A stretch of DNA of 63,778 nucleotides from Lachnospiraceae bacterium (GCA_017621075.1 JAGATV010000038.1:1-63778); one strand, 5' to 3'. Positions 45,451-55,371 are shown, numbered from the stretch's first letter. The notes: generated from the letters alone by a model not told the origin. A program made the numbers and translations.

Positions 45451-46944
45451 TTACAGAGTCACGCCCTGTTTAAAGATCGCCATATCATGGAAGCCTGCCG
45501 CCTCACTGCATACCTGTCTGCCGGATGCCACTTCCACCACATAGTCGAAGAGCTTTTTGGTTTCCTCTGCCATGGTGCTGTCCTCTACCAGGACACCTGC
45601 GTTGAAGTCGATCCAGTTGGACTTCTTGCCGGCCAGTCTGGAGTTGGTGGAGATCTTCATGGTAGGAACCGGGGAAGCAAACGGAGTGCCGCGTCCTGTG
45701 GTGAACAGTACGATATGCGCTCCTGCCGCTGCCAGTGCCGTTGCCGCCACCAGGTCATTGCCGGGTGCGGAAAGCAGATTCAGTCCGGGAGTCTTTACCC
45801 TCTCCCCATAAGCCAGGACGCCCTTTACCAGAGCACTTCCGGACTTCTGGGTACAGCCTAAGGACTTGTCTTCCAGAGTAGAGATACCGCCCTTCTTGTT
45901 TCCGGGAGACGGATTCTCATAAATGGTCTGATTGTGGCTCTTGAAATAATTCTTGAAGTCATTGATCAGATCCACCGTCTTGTGGAACAGTTCCTCATTT
46001 GCACAACGGTTCATAAGGATGGTCTCTGCGCCAAACATTTCTGGAACCTCGGTGAGGATGGTAGTACCGCCCTTGGAGATCAAAAGATCCGAGAAGCGTC
46101 CTACCAGAGGATTGGCGGTAATGCCGGAAAGTCCGTCGCTTCCGCCGCACTTCATGCCGATGACCAGCTTGCTCACACTGATGGGCTCTCTCTCAAATCC
46201 GGAGGCATAATCGATCAGACCCTTGATGATCTCCACAGCGTCTGCGATCTCGTCCTCAGATTCCTGTGCCACCAAGAATTTTACTCTATTCTCATCGTAC
46301 TCGCCGATATAAGGCTTCAATACATCGATATTGCTGTTCTCACAGCCCAGTCCCAATACCAGGACGCCGCCTGCATTGGGATGGTTGATCAGGTCAGCCA
46401 GGATCTTTCTGGTATGCTCCTGATCGTCTCCCATCTGGGAACATCCGTAAGGGTGAGGGAAAGCGATGACTTCCTCCACACTACCCTTCACGAACTCGTT
46501 TGCCTTTTTTGCGATGGCAGTTGCCACATTGTTCACACAGCCTACAGTGGGGATGACCCAGATCTCGTTGCGCACACCCACCTTGCCGTCAGGACGGTTA
46601 AAGCCCATAAAGGTAACATCCTCGGTGGTCTGCTCCTCAACCGGGGTAGGATTGTAGGTGTATTCCAGCAAATCTCCCAGAGCGGTCTTTACATTGTGGG
46701 TATGGATCCAGTTTCCTGCCTTGATGGCTTCCTTGGCATTGCCGATGCGGTAACCGTATTTGATGACTTCGCCTCCCTCAGGGATATCGCAGACAGCCAT
46801 CTTATGTCCTGCGGGGATCTCCTCCAGGGAAGTAACGTTCTTTGTGCCTTCCGGTGTCTCCACAGCAATCTCTGTGCCGGCAGGAATGGTGTTTAATGCC
46901 ACTACCACATTGTCGTTTTCATTGATCTTTAAGAAATCTTGCAT
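45451..46944 (-). CDS. uxaA: Altronate dehydratase
   Basis: UxaA removes water from D-altronate to give 2-keto-3-deoxygluconate in galacturonate catabolism. The 497-residue protein has the N-terminal SAF domain (about 1-95) and the large catalytic domain with GFNRPDGKVGVRNEIWVIP, FPHPYGCSQ and GMKCGGSDGLSGITANP. Length is typical. Its start overlaps the end of uxaB by 16 bases. Confidence 0.95.
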   Translation of the reverse strand: MQDFLKINENDNVVVALNTIPAGTEIAVETPEGTKNVTSLEEIPAGHKMAVCDIPEGGEVIKYGYRIGNAKEAIKAGNWIHTHNVKTALGDLLEYTYNPTPVEEQTTEDVTFMGFNRPDGKVGVRNEIWVIPTVGCVNNVATAIAKKANEFVKGSVEEVIAFPHPYGCSQMGDDQEHTRKILADLINHPNAGGVLVLGLGCENSNIDVLKPYIGEYDENRVKFLVAQESEDEIADAVEIIKGLIDYASGFEREPISVSKLVIGMKCGGSDGLSGITANPLVGRFSDLLISKGGTTILTEVPEMFGAETILMNRCANEELFHKTVDLINDFKNYFKSHNQTIYENPSPGNKKGGISTLEDKSLGCTQKSGSALVKGVLAYGERVKTPGLNLLSAPGNDLVAATALAAAGAHIVLFTTGRGTPFASPVPTMKISTNSRLAGKKSNWIDFNAGVLVEDSTMAEETKKLFDYVVEVASGRQVCSEAAGFHDMAIFKQGVTL

Positions 46945-48389
46945 AATGCTGCCCTCATTCCGTTTGCTTTGATATCATCCAGGTAAGCGGTAACTGCGTC
47001 GGTGAGTCCTGCTACCTTGTTCAGATCCTGACCGTGGAAGTCCTCTCTGCCAAGATAAGCAGTCACGAAGCTTCTGGTATCCTTTTCTGAATTCTCAGCA
47101 AAGAACTCCAGCACCTGCTTGTCATCCTTAACCAGATACTCCTCACCGTTCCTGTGTCCGATGAGCGCACCGTCCCTGATCTCGGTTCCGGTGTAGAATG
47201 CCATCAGTGCTGCGATGGAGAATGTAAGGTGTGCGGGAAGCTTGCCGAACTTGTCCACATAGCCAAGTAAGCTGGGAAGACATCTTGCCCTCCACTTGGA
47301 TACGGAGTTTAAGGAAATGGCAAGCAGCGCATGATCCACATAAGGATTGTTGAATCTGTTCACAACCTCACCTGCAAATGCCTTCAGCTCATCCTCAGGA
47401 AGGGTCAGGGTAGGGATCACTTCATCAAAAATAGTCTTGTTCATGAAATCTCTGATGTCATCATCTTCCATGGACTGTCTTACGATATCATTGCCGCACA
47501 GCCAGGAAGCCAGTACAAAGGAGGTATGGGCGCCGTTTAAGATACGCACCTTTCTCTGCTTGTAAGGATGATGATCTTCGGTAAATACTACAGGAAGCCC
47601 TGCATCGGGAAGAGGGAACTCCTTGCTGATATCCTTGGAGGACTCGATGACCCAAAGTGCGAAAGGCTCGCCGGTAACCATGATATGGTCTTCATAACCC
47701 AGCTTCTCCCACTCTTCCTGCTCTGTAGCGCGGGGATAACCGGTGATGATACGGTCAACTAAAGTTGCGGTAAAGATACAAGCCTCATCCACCCATTTCT
47801 TGAACTCTGCGGAAAGCCCCCACAGATCGATGAGCTGCATCACACATTTCTTCAGCATGATACCGTTGTCGTCGATCAGCTCTACGGGAAGCATCACAAG
47901 CCCCTTCTCCATATCGCCGTTAAAAGTAGTAAATCTGCGGTATAAGAACTGGGTCAGCTTGCCGGGGAAGGACTTGGGAGGCTTAGCCTCAAACTTGTCG
48001 GTATCATCAAATACGATACCTGCCTCTGTCGTATTGGAAACCACAAAACGAAGGGTATCAATGTCTGCCAGTGCCATGTACTTCTCGTACTCCTTGCTGG
48101 TGTCTACCGCATCAGCCACACTGGTCACCACCCTGTTGATGATCTTGCCTTCACCGTCCACGTTGCCGCGCAGGGAAACAGTGTACTGGCAATCCTGTTT
48201 GTGGAACATGTCCAGACTGCCGAACTCGATGGGCTTGATCAGCACAATATCGCCGTCGAACTTACCCTGTTCGTTGGCAATGTCAATCATATAATCTACG
48301 AAACCACGGAGAAAGTTACCTTCGCCGAACTGTACCACCTTGATCGGCCTATCCTTTTTTCCGGACATTGACTTGTTTAAGATTTGCAT
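46929..48389 (-). CDS. uxaB: Tagaturonate reductase (altronate oxidoreductase)
   Basis: UxaB reduces D-tagaturonate to D-altronate with NADH. The 486-residue mannitol-dehydrogenase-family protein has the N-terminal dinucleotide fold VVQFGEGNFLRGFVDYMI and the later RKVRILNGAHTSF with the family Lys/His residues. ATG at 48389 is chosen because GGAGG lies 5 bases upstream; the frame is open to 48419. First gene of uxaBA with a good promoter at 48440-48468. Confidence 0.95.
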   Translation of the reverse strand: MQILNKSMSGKKDRPIKVVQFGEGNFLRGFVDYMIDIANEQGKFDGDIVLIKPIEFGSLDMFHKQDCQYTVSLRGNVDGEGKIINRVVTSVADAVDTSKEYEKYMALADIDTLRFVVSNTTEAGIVFDDTDKFEAKPPKSFPGKLTQFLYRRFTTFNGDMEKGLVMLPVELIDDNGIMLKKCVMQLIDLWGLSAEFKKWVDEACIFTATLVDRIITGYPRATEQEEWEKLGYEDHIMVTGEPFALWVIESSKDISKEFPLPDAGLPVVFTEDHHPYKQRKVRILNGAHTSFVLASWLCGNDIVRQSMEDDDIRDFMNKTIFDEVIPTLTLPEDELKAFAGEVVNRFNNPYVDHALLAISLNSVSKWRARCLPSLLGYVDKFGKLPAHLTFSIAALMAFYTGTEIRDGALIGHRNGEEYLVKDDKQVLEFFAENSEKDTRSFVTAYLGREDFHGQDLNKVAGLTDAVTAYLDDIKANGMRAALCKIS

Positions 48390-48439
48390 TTTATCCTCCA
48401 TTCTGCACCCAAAGGGCATAAGCTTAAGTTTTACTCATA

Positions 48440-48468
48440 ATTTTACCGCCAAAAGCCACTTTCGTCAA
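48440..48468 (-). promoter_or_regulatory. Promoter of uxaB-uxaA
   Basis: Minus strand: -35 TTGACG (48468-48463), 17-base spacer, -10 TAAAAT (48445-48440). It is divergent from the uxaC promoter, whose -35 begins 25 bases away. Confidence 0.7.
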
Positions 48469-48492
48469 TATCCAAAAGCCGTAAAATGCATC

Positions 48493-48521
48493 TTGAAAAA
48501 AAGCCTGTATTTCGCTATAAT
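48493..48521 (+). promoter_or_regulatory. Promoter of uxaC
   Basis: Plus strand: -35 TTGAAA (48493-48498), 17-base spacer, -10 TATAAT (48516-48521). The sequence TGCA-N9-TGCA just after it (48521-48537) might be an operator. Confidence 0.7.
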
Positions 48522-48570
48522 GCAAGTATACACTGCAATATTATCTTAATTATATCATGGAGGAAGAAAA

Positions 48571-49980
48571 ATGAAAGAATTTATGGACAAGGACTTCCTG
48601 TTAGAAACAGAGACAGCCAAAAAGCTGTATCATGACTATGCGGAAAAGACCCCTATTCTTGACTATCACTGCCACATCAACCCCAAGGAGATCGCTGAAG
48701 ACCGCCAGTTTGAGAACATTACCCAGGTATGGCTGGGCGGCGACCACTACAAGTGGCGTTTCATGCGTTCCTGCGGTGTGGATGAAAAATATATCACCGG
48801 CGATGCTTCCGATTACGAGAAATTCCAGAAATGGGCAGAGTGCCTGGGCAAGGCCATCGGCAATCCCCTGTTCCACTGGAGCCACTTAGAGTTGCAGAGA
48901 TACTTTGGCTACCATGGTGTCCTGAACAAAAAGACCGCCGACGAAGTGTGGAATCTGTGCAATGAAAAACTGCAGCAGCCTTCCATGAGCGTCCGCAACC
49001 TGATCAAGCAGAGCAACGTTACCCTGATCTGTACCACCGATGATCCCATCGACAGCCTGGAATGGCACAGGAAGATCGCTGAGGATGCTTCTTTTGATGT
49101 AAAGGTACTTCCCGCATGGAGACCTGACAAGGCAATGAACATTGAGAAGCCCGAGTATCTGGACTACCTTGACAAACTGGCTGCAGCAGCAGGCGTAAGC
49201 GAGATCAATACCTTTGCCGCCCTGAAGGATGCCTTAAAGAAGCGCATGGACTTCTTTGCTTCCATGGGATGCAACGTATCAGACCACGCTCTTGAATATG
49301 TCATGTATGCTCCCGCTACCGATGATGAGATCGAGGAGATCTTCTTAAAGAGACTGAACAAGATGATCCTCACCAGAGAAGAGGAAATGAAGTTCAAGAC
49401 CGCATTCATGCTCTTTGTCGGAAGAGAGTATCACAGATTAGACTGGGCTATGCAGCTCCACTACGGCTGTAAGCGTGACAACAACACGCTGATGTACGAA
49501 AAGTTAGGACCTGATACCGGTTATGACTGCATCAACAACTATGCTCCTTCCGCTCAGATGGCAGACTTCTTAAATGCCCTGATCCAGACGGATGAGCTTC
49601 CCAGAACCATCATCTACAGCCTGAATCCCAACGACAACCAGGCAATCGGAACCATCCTGGGATGCTTCCAGGATTCCACCGCTGTCGGCAAGATCCAGCA
49701 GGGCAGCGCTTGGTGGTTCAATGATCACAAGGTAGGTATGCAGGATCAGATGATCTCTTTGGCCAACCTGGGCAATCTGTCCGGTTTCGTGGGTATGCTC
49801 ACCGACTCCAGAAGCTTCTTGTCCTACACCAGACATGAATACTTCAGACGGATTCTCTGCAACCTGATCGGCAACTGGGTAGAGAACGGAGAATTCCCTG
49901 CAGATTATGACACCCTGTCCGAGATCGTAACCAACATTTCTTACAACAATGCAAAGAATTATTTCCATTTCCCCCTGTAA
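48571..49980 (+). CDS. uxaC: Uronate isomerase (glucuronate/galacturonate isomerase)
   Basis: UxaC converts D-galacturonate to D-tagaturonate or D-glucuronate to D-fructuronate, the first step of the pathway. The 469-residue amidohydrolase-fold protein has DYHCHINPKEIAED near the N terminus with the HxH metal ligands, WRFMRSCGV, and WWFNDHK and LTDSRSFLSYTRHEYF toward the C terminus. The length is normal. GGAGGAAG precedes the ATG. It is divergent from uxaBA. Confidence 0.96.
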   Translation: MKEFMDKDFLLETETAKKLYHDYAEKTPILDYHCHINPKEIAEDRQFENITQVWLGGDHYKWRFMRSCGVDEKYITGDASDYEKFQKWAECLGKAIGNPLFHWSHLELQRYFGYHGVLNKKTADEVWNLCNEKLQQPSMSVRNLIKQSNVTLICTTDDPIDSLEWHRKIAEDASFDVKVLPAWRPDKAMNIEKPEYLDYLDKLAAAAGVSEINTFAALKDALKKRMDFFASMGCNVSDHALEYVMYAPATDDEIEEIFLKRLNKMILTREEEMKFKTAFMLFVGREYHRLDWAMQLHYGCKRDNNTLMYEKLGPDTGYDCINNYAPSAQMADFLNALIQTDELPRTIIYSLNPNDNQAIGTILGCFQDSTAVGKIQQGSAWWFNDHKVGMQDQMISLANLGNLSGFVGMLTDSRSFLSYTRHEYFRRILCNLIGNWVENGEFPADYDTLSEIVTNISYNNAKNYFHFPL

Positions 49981-50007
49981 GAAATGTTCCGGTCAATAAC
50001 GTATCGC

Positions 50008-50040
50008 AAAAAAGCCCGCTGCATCCGCAGGGGGCTTTTT
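50008..50040 (+). terminator. Terminator of uxaC
   Basis: AAAAAGCCCGCTGC pairs with GCAGGGGGCTTTTT around ATCC, about 30 bases after the stop, with T residues at the 3' side. Confidence 0.85.
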
Positions 50041-50226
50041 CACATCCAAAATTAAAGGGGGAGCTGATTAGGAAATGTTATCCTTATCAATTTCATATTA
50101 AAGGAAATCCCAAAACAATTCTAATGTTTTTATGGGGATTTTATCTCAAAATCACTGTTTTTTTGTCAAAAAATATGATATGATGAAGCTGACAAAAATC
50201 CAGTATCCACTTTCAGGAGGAATTCC

Positions 50227-51048
50227 ATGCAGGCTCCAACCATCAAAAAACGCCGGACCGATATCGACCGGATCATCATAGAAAAAGGAAAACGCGGCTA
50301 CTATTCCCCCCTGCAGCCGGACCACAACCACAATTTTTTTGAGATTTTTTATCTTCTCTCAGGAGGATGCCGCTTTCTTTTGAAAGACAACATCTACCAG
50401 CTTGGCAAGGGAGATCTGGTGTTCATTGCACCCGGAGAACTGCATCATGCCCTCTATCCCGACCAGGATACCTGTGAGATGATCACCATCTATTTCAAGA
50501 AAGAATACCTGAGTCTGAACCATCTGTTGGAAACCCGTTCCTTCATGGGCAGTGTACCTGCCCTGTATCAGGAGGAATTTTATGCCATCCTCAGCCGGAT
50601 GCTTTCCGAAAACTCTCTGATCGACGAGTATTCCCGGGATTTTCTCCGGTGCTATCTGGAAGATATCCTGCTGCTCCTCATGCGCCATTCCGTCATGAAT
50701 GAAAAGGAACCGGAGCTGCTAAATTCCCGGGATGCCGACATCCTTTTGGCAACCAAGTATATCTACAAGAATTTCCAGAAGCCCCTGACCCTCAAGGAAG
50801 TGTCTGCGGTAGCCTCCTTAAGCCCCACCTACTTCAGCAAGAAATTCAAGCAGATCACCGGTATGGGCTTCAAAGAATATTTGAATTTTGTCCGCCTGAA
50901 ACATGCCCAGGCTGCACTGCTCACCACTGGCAGCACCATCACCGACATCGCACTGGAGTATGGTTTCAATGACAGCAACTACTTCAAGGATCTGTTCAAG
51001 AAGGTATACGGCAAATCCCCCAGGGAATTCCGCAAACATCCCGATTAG
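50227..51048 (+). CDS. AraC family transcriptional regulator
   Basis: A 273-residue regulator with an N-terminal cupin domain (HNHNFFEIFYLLSGGCRFLL at about 36-57, PGELHHALYP) that probably binds a sugar or uronate, and a C-terminal AraC DNA-binding domain with two helix-turn-helix motifs (LKEVSAVASLSPTYFSKKFK; ITDIALEYGFNDSNYFKDLFKK) ending in KSPREFRK. AGGAGG precedes the ATG. Placed beside uxaC, it is a good candidate to control the galacturonate genes, though its target is not shown. Its stop overlaps the convergent trkA-like gene by 4 bases. Confidence 0.9.
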   Translation: MQAPTIKKRRTDIDRIIIEKGKRGYYSPLQPDHNHNFFEIFYLLSGGCRFLLKDNIYQLGKGDLVFIAPGELHHALYPDQDTCEMITIYFKKEYLSLNHLLETRSFMGSVPALYQEEFYAILSRMLSENSLIDEYSRDFLRCYLEDILLLLMRHSVMNEKEPELLNSRDADILLATKYIYKNFQKPLTLKEVSAVASLSPTYFSKKFKQITGMGFKEYLNFVRLKHAQAALLTTGSTITDIALEYGFNDSNYFKDLFKKVYGKSPREFRKHPD

Positions 51049-51686
51049 ACCAGCTTCATCACATCGCCCTCACTGCCCATCACCATGATGCTTTCCTCAC
51101 CGGTGAACACATAAGTGGGCTGGGGCAGGGGAAATACTTTGTTATCGCGTTTGGTGGCCACCACACTGACATGGTATCTGGTACGGATCGCCAGATCAAT
51201 GATATTCTTGCCGATCCATCTTGCCGGCACAGCCACCTCATAGATTCCGATCTCCGGCGTCAATTCTATAAAATCAAAGATATTGTCTGCCCCGAACTTG
51301 ATGGCAAGACGTTCCGCCACTTCGCGCTCCGCATAGACCACATAATCCGCACCGTTCCTTAAAAGCAGCTTCTTATGCACATCCCTGGTGGCTCTGGCAA
51401 CGATGTACTTGCAACCCAGATCCTTGAGCAGCACTGTGATCTCCAATACCGTCTGGAAATTTTCACCGATAGCGATTACCGCCAGATCAAAATTGTCCAC
51501 ACCGATGCCTGACATGAAGCGTTCCTCTGTAGCATCGCCTATCAGGATCTGCTGGATATCGCCCACTGCATCATCTGCTCTTTCTTCCTTAAAATCGATT
51601 GCCAGCACCTCATGTCCGTTTTCCATGAATTTCTGTGCCATATGTCTTCCAAAACGTCCCAGACCGATGATCAAGATTGATTTCAT
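51045..51686 (-). CDS. ktrA: Potassium uptake regulatory subunit (KtrA/TrkA)
   Basis: A 213-residue RCK protein with N-terminal Rossmann fold LIIGLGRFGRHMAQKF and the DFKEERADDAV segment that binds nucleotide, followed by a TrkA_C domain (about 130-213). It binds to the cytoplasmic face of the TrkH/KtrB channel encoded 16 bases upstream and gates it. Length equals that of KtrA rather than duplicated TrkA. Confidence 0.9.
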   Translation of the reverse strand: MKSILIIGLGRFGRHMAQKFMENGHEVLAIDFKEERADDAVGDIQQILIGDATEERFMSGIGVDNFDLAVIAIGENFQTVLEITVLLKDLGCKYIVARATRDVHKKLLLRNGADYVVYAEREVAERLAIKFGADNIFDFIELTPEIGIYEVAVPARWIGKNIIDLAIRTRYHVSVVATKRDNKVFPLPQPTYVFTGEESIMVMGSEGDVMKLV

Positions 51687-51702
51687 TTATCTATCCTCCT
51701 GT

Positions 51703-53073
51703 TTACCCCACTTGTATCTTTTCCAATGCATGTCTTGAGCTGCTGACCCGCTTGTCCGAAGAGAACGCCAGGAGCATCGTGATAGATCCTACCCTTCCGC
51801 ACAACATCAGGAATGCCAGGATCATCTTGGATGCCATTCCCAGTCCGGGCGTGAGCCCCACCGTCAGCCCTACCGTAGCCATTGCCGATGTGGCCTCAAA
51901 CAATACCGCCAGCACCGGAAGTCCCTCAATGGCGGAAATTGCCAAGGTCGCCCCCATGATCAAAAGCAGATATGTCATGAATACGCAGGATGCCGTTCTG
52001 GTGATGCCTTCCTCCATCCTGCGGCCGAAAGCCTCTACATTCTTTTTCCTTCCGAAAGTAGCAAAGATACTGATGCACAATACCCAGAAGGTGGTAGTCT
52101 TAATCCCCCCTGCCGTGGAGCCTGTGGAACCGCCGATGAACATCAGACAGGTCATCAAAAGAAGTCCGGGCTCCGTCATGGCCGCCAGATCGGAGGTGTT
52201 GAAGCCTGCCGTCCTTGCCGTCACCGACTGGAACAGGCTGGACAGTATCTTTTCCGGAAGGCTTAAATCAGCCATCATCTCATGGTCGTGTTCAAGCAGG
52301 AACAGAAGCAGCGCCCCCAGGAATATCAGCCCCGTGCTGATGCTCAACACCATCTTGCTCTGAAGAGCCAGCCTGCGGAAGCGAAATCTTTTGTTGACCA
52401 GATCCTTCCATACAAAGAAGCCCAGCCCACCCACAAAGATGAGGAGCATGATGATCACATTCACATAGAGGCCGTCCTTCTCATAGCCTGTCAGGGAAGA
52501 AAACTGCCCCGTGGTCCCTCCCATCAGATCAAAACCTGCGTTGCAAAAGGCCGAAACAGAATGAAAGATTGAAAAATAGATCCCCTTCTTCCATCCGAAC
52601 CGGGGTATGAAATCCACAGAAAGAAGCACCGCCCCCAGCCCCTCGATCAAAAATGTTCCCAGGGCGATGAACCTGGTCAGCCTTACAATACCGCCGATCT
52701 GTGGTGCCGATATGGAGTTCTGCATCAGCGAGCGCTGACTTAAGCCGATCTTTCGTCCTGCCGCCATCAAGATCAGAATGGCAACCGTCATGAAACCGAT
52801 CCCTCCGATCTGGATCATGCCCAGGATCACCAGTTGTCCGAACAGGGTCCAGTGGGTATAAGTGTCATAGCGGACCAGCCCGGTGACACAGGTGGCAGAA
52901 GTGGCTGTAAAAAAGCAGTCCGTCACCGGCGTGCAGGTAAATCCCCTGGTTGCCACGGGAAGGGAAAGCAGCAGGGTCCCTATCAGGATGATCAGGCAAT
53001 ATCCGCTCAATATCAGCTTCATAGGCGAGATATCCCGCCATAGATTCTTTGTCTTTTTCAATGGTTTCCTCAT
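51703..53073 (-). CDS. ktrB: Potassium uptake transporter (KtrB/TrkH)
   Basis: A membrane protein of about 456 residues with the SKT superfamily repeat pattern. Selectivity filter-like segments include TATSATCVTGLVRYDT, HSVSAFCNAGF, SVTARTAGFN and ATSAMATVGLT, one in each of the four repeats. The ATG at 53073 gives the usual basic N terminus; the frame is open to 53109 with a TTG. Its promoter at 53137-53165 lies in the terminator hairpin of the preceding buk gene. Confidence 0.9.
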   Translation of the reverse strand: MRKPLKKTKNLWRDISPMKLILSGYCLIILIGTLLLSLPVATRGFTCTPVTDCFFTATSATCVTGLVRYDTYTHWTLFGQLVILGMIQIGGIGFMTVAILILMAAGRKIGLSQRSLMQNSISAPQIGGIVRLTRFIALGTFLIEGLGAVLLSVDFIPRFGWKKGIYFSIFHSVSAFCNAGFDLMGGTTGQFSSLTGYEKDGLYVNVIIMLLIFVGGLGFFVWKDLVNKRFRFRRLALQSKMVLSISTGLIFLGALLLFLLEHDHEMMADLSLPEKILSSLFQSVTARTAGFNTSDLAAMTEPGLLLMTCLMFIGGSTGSTAGGIKTTTFWVLCISIFATFGRKKNVEAFGRRMEEGITRTASCVFMTYLLLIMGATLAISAIEGLPVLAVLFEATSAMATVGLTVGLTPGLGMASKMILAFLMLCGRVGSITMLLAFSSDKRVSSSRHALEKIQVG

Positions 53074-53107
53074 TTCCGGGATTGTCCGTCCGGCCCCAAA
53101 GTGCCGC

Positions 53108-53149
53108 AAAAAAGAAAGCCCCGTGCATAATATAGTATTATAGCACGGG
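53108..53149 (-). terminator. Terminator of ptb-buk
   Basis: CCCGTGC and GCACGGG, extended by TAATA/TATTA, form a stem, followed on the minus strand by CTTTCTTTTTT. It lies about 70 bases after the buk stop. The -10 of the ktrB promoter is inside the stem. Confidence 0.75.
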
Positions 53150-53165
53150 TCTCTTCATCCCTCAA
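53137..53165 (-). promoter_or_regulatory. Promoter of ktrB-ktrA
   Basis: Minus strand: -35 TTGAGG (53165-53160), 17-base spacer, -10 TATAAT (53142-53137). Overlaps the terminator of the upstream operon; predicted start about 57 bases before the ATG at 53073. Confidence 0.6.
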
Positions 53166-53218
53166 GTCTCTCTCTTGATTTTAACGCCGCCTTTACCTTG
53201 CAAGGCATTGCAGCATTC

Positions 53219-54286
53219 CTAATATGTCATGGTCTTTTCCTCACCGTTCAACACCCGGAGTGCTCCCTGGGCCAGTGCCAGCAGTTCATCCTCCCCGGGA
53301 TATACTGTAAAGGGTGCTATCCATTCCGCCTGCTCCTTCAGTGCTTCCACCACATCTGCGCCGTAAGCGATGCCGCCGGTCACAATGATCCGGTCCACCT
53401 TTCCCTTCAGGACACAGGCCATGGAACCGATATCCTTTGCCACCTGATAGATAAATGCCTGCTTTACCTCTGCAGCACTTTCGTCTCCCCCGTTGGCGCG
53501 CTTTGTCACTTCCCGCATATCATTAGTGCCAAGATACGCATTGAAACCGCCTTTCCCCACAATCTTTCCATATACCTCCTTTTCGGTATATTGACCGGAA
53601 AAGCACATCCTGACCAGTGCGCCGCTGGGAACTGCGCCTGCCCGCTCGGGAGAAAATGCGCCGTCGCCGTCCAAGGCATTGAACACATCCACCACCCTGC
53701 CGTTCTCATGGGCGCCTACAGACACACCGCCGCCCATGTGTACTACGATCAGCCTCAGGGAATCATAAGGTTTGCCGATCTCCTTGGCATATCTCTTGGC
53801 AACCGCCTTCTGGTTCAGCGCATGGAACACACTGGTGCGGGGCAGCTCAGGCACACCGGAATAACGTGCAACCGGGGCAAGCTCATCCACCACCACAGGG
53901 TCCACGATGAAGGAGGGTACACCGATGGAATCTGCGATCTCCCGGGCCAGGATACCGCCCAGGTTAGAAGCATGCTGTCCCTGTACCCCTATCTTTAAGT
54001 CATCCAGAAGTTCATCCGTCACCGCATAAGTGCCGCCGGGAATGGGCTTTAACATACCGCCCCGCCCTACAACCACATCCAGGGACTTCAAATCAAACTG
54101 CTTTTCCTCCAGAAGATCCGTGATGATCTTCTTTCGAAATTCTTTCTGATCCACGATAGCCGCATACCTGCCGATCTCCTCCGTGGAATGTCTTAAGGTC
54201 TCTTCAAATAACAGGTTCTCATCCTCAAACACACCGATCTTGGTGGAGGTGGAACCGGGATTGATGATCAAACTCTTGATGGACAT
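53219..54286 (-). CDS. buk: Butyrate kinase
   Basis: Buk converts butyryl phosphate and ADP to butyrate and ATP, the last step of one butyrate route. The 355-residue ASKHA kinase has [18 protein letters not shown] at the N terminus, [32 protein letters not shown] and [11 protein letters not shown]. Length is normal. It follows ptb by 48 bases in the same operon. Confidence 0.95.
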   Translation of the reverse strand: MSIKSLIINPGSTSTKIGVFEDENLLFEETLRHSTEEIGRYAAIVDQKEFRKKIITDLLEEKQFDLKSLDVVVGRGGMLKPIPGGTYAVTDELLDDLKIGVQGQHASNLGGILAREIADSIGVPSFIVDPVVVDELAPVARYSGVPELPRTSVFHALNQKAVAKRYAKEIGKPYDSLRLIVVHMGGGVSVGAHENGRVVDVFNALDGDGAFSPERAGAVPSGALVRMCFSGQYTEKEVYGKIVGKGGFNAYLGTNDMREVTKRANGGDESAAEVKQAFIYQVAKDIGSMACVLKGKVDRIIVTGGIAYGADVVEALKEQAEWIAPFTVYPGEDELLALAQGALRVLNGEEKTMTY

Positions 54287-54334
54287 CTTATGTCGCCTCC
54301 TGCTCTCTATTTGTTATGACCACTACGCCAACTC

Positions 54335-55258
54335 CTACGGCTGCGCTTTCTTCATCTCCTCAGCCACCACTGCTGCCAGGGCCAGAGAATTCACCTTGGT
54401 CTCAAAGGTATCGGAACGGCTGGTGAGGATGACGGGCACCTTCGTCCCCGTCAGGATACATCCGTTCTTCACTTTTACCATATGTACGATGGCCTTATAG
54501 ACCAGATTGCCTGCGTGGATATCCGGGAACAGCAGCACATCTGCGTCACCCTGGATCTTACGGTCCGTTGCCCCCTTGTGCTTTGCAGCCTCCGGATCGA
54601 TTGCCAGATCCAGAGAAAGAGGACCGTCCACAATGCAGCCTGCAAGCTCGCCTTCATTGCACATGCGGGTCAGCTCAGCAGCTTCCACCGTCACAGGCAT
54701 CTTGGGGTTGACTACCTCCACAGCGGCAAGGGGCGCCACCTTGGGCATCTCCACCCCACAAGCCCTGCAGACAGGCAAGGTATTCTTAATGATATTCACT
54801 TTATCTTCCAGGGTCGGATACGTCATGAAGGCTACATCGGTCAAAAACAGCAGCCTGTCGATACCGGGGATCTCAAACACACACACATGGGAAAGCACGC
54901 CGCCTGTGCGCAGGCCCACTTCCTTGTCCAGGACACTCCTCAAGAAATTCTTGGAGTCGATCAGGCCCTTCATATACATATCCGCCCTGCCGTCATGTGC
55001 CAGCTTCACGGCCTTTAAAGAAGCCTGGATCATATCGGGCTCATCAATGATCTCATAACCGGTCAGATCCATTTGAATGGACGCTGCGATCTTGCGTATC
55101 TTTGCCTCATCACCCACCAGAATAGCATCTGCGATGCCCAGCCGTTTCGCTTCCTTTACGGCTTCCAGTACAGCTTCATCCTGGGCAACGGAAACTGCAA
55201 CTGTCTTTTTGCCGCATTCCTTTACTTTTGCTACAATGTCATCAAAACCCTGTCTCAT
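54335..55258 (-). CDS. ptb: Phosphate butyryltransferase
   Basis: Ptb makes butyryl phosphate from butyryl-CoA. The 307-residue protein of the phosphate acetyl/butaryl transferase family has MKGLIDSKNFLRSVLDKEVGL, VDGPLSLDLAIDPEAA and DVLLFPDIHAGNLVYKA as conserved segments. It lies directly before buk, the usual pair. AAAGGATATC precedes the ATG. A promoter lies at 55297-55325. Confidence 0.95.
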   Translation of the reverse strand: MRQGFDDIVAKVKECGKKTVAVSVAQDEAVLEAVKEAKRLGIADAILVGDEAKIRKIAASIQMDLTGYEIIDEPDMIQASLKAVKLAHDGRADMYMKGLIDSKNFLRSVLDKEVGLRTGGVLSHVCVFEIPGIDRLLFLTDVAFMTYPTLEDKVNIIKNTLPVCRACGVEMPKVAPLAAVEVVNPKMPVTVEAAELTRMCNEGELAGCIVDGPLSLDLAIDPEAAKHKGATDRKIQGDADVLLFPDIHAGNLVYKAIVHMVKVKNGCILTGTKVPVILTSRSDTFETKVNSLALAAVVAEEMKKAQP

Positions 55259-55296
55259 GATATCCTTTCCTTTCTACCGCTATACGGTTCGTTAAA

Positions 55297-55325
55297 ATAA
55301 TAACACACTGTGATATAAAAATCAA
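55297..55325 (-). promoter_or_regulatory. Promoter of ptb-buk
   Basis: Minus strand: -35 TTGATT (55325-55320), 17-base spacer, -10 TATTAT (55302-55297). The predicted start is about 30 bases before the ptb ATG. Confidence 0.65.
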
Positions 55326-55341
55326 GGGCTCCGCATTATGC

Positions 55342-55371
55342 TTGTGAAATTCTGCCGAAATATGTTATACT
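55342..55371 (+). promoter_or_regulatory. Promoter of the cysteine hydrolase gene
   Basis: Plus strand: -35 TTGTGA (55342-55347), 18-base spacer, -10 TATACT (55366-55371). Divergent from the ptb promoter; the two -35 boxes are about 17 bases apart. Confidence 0.6.
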
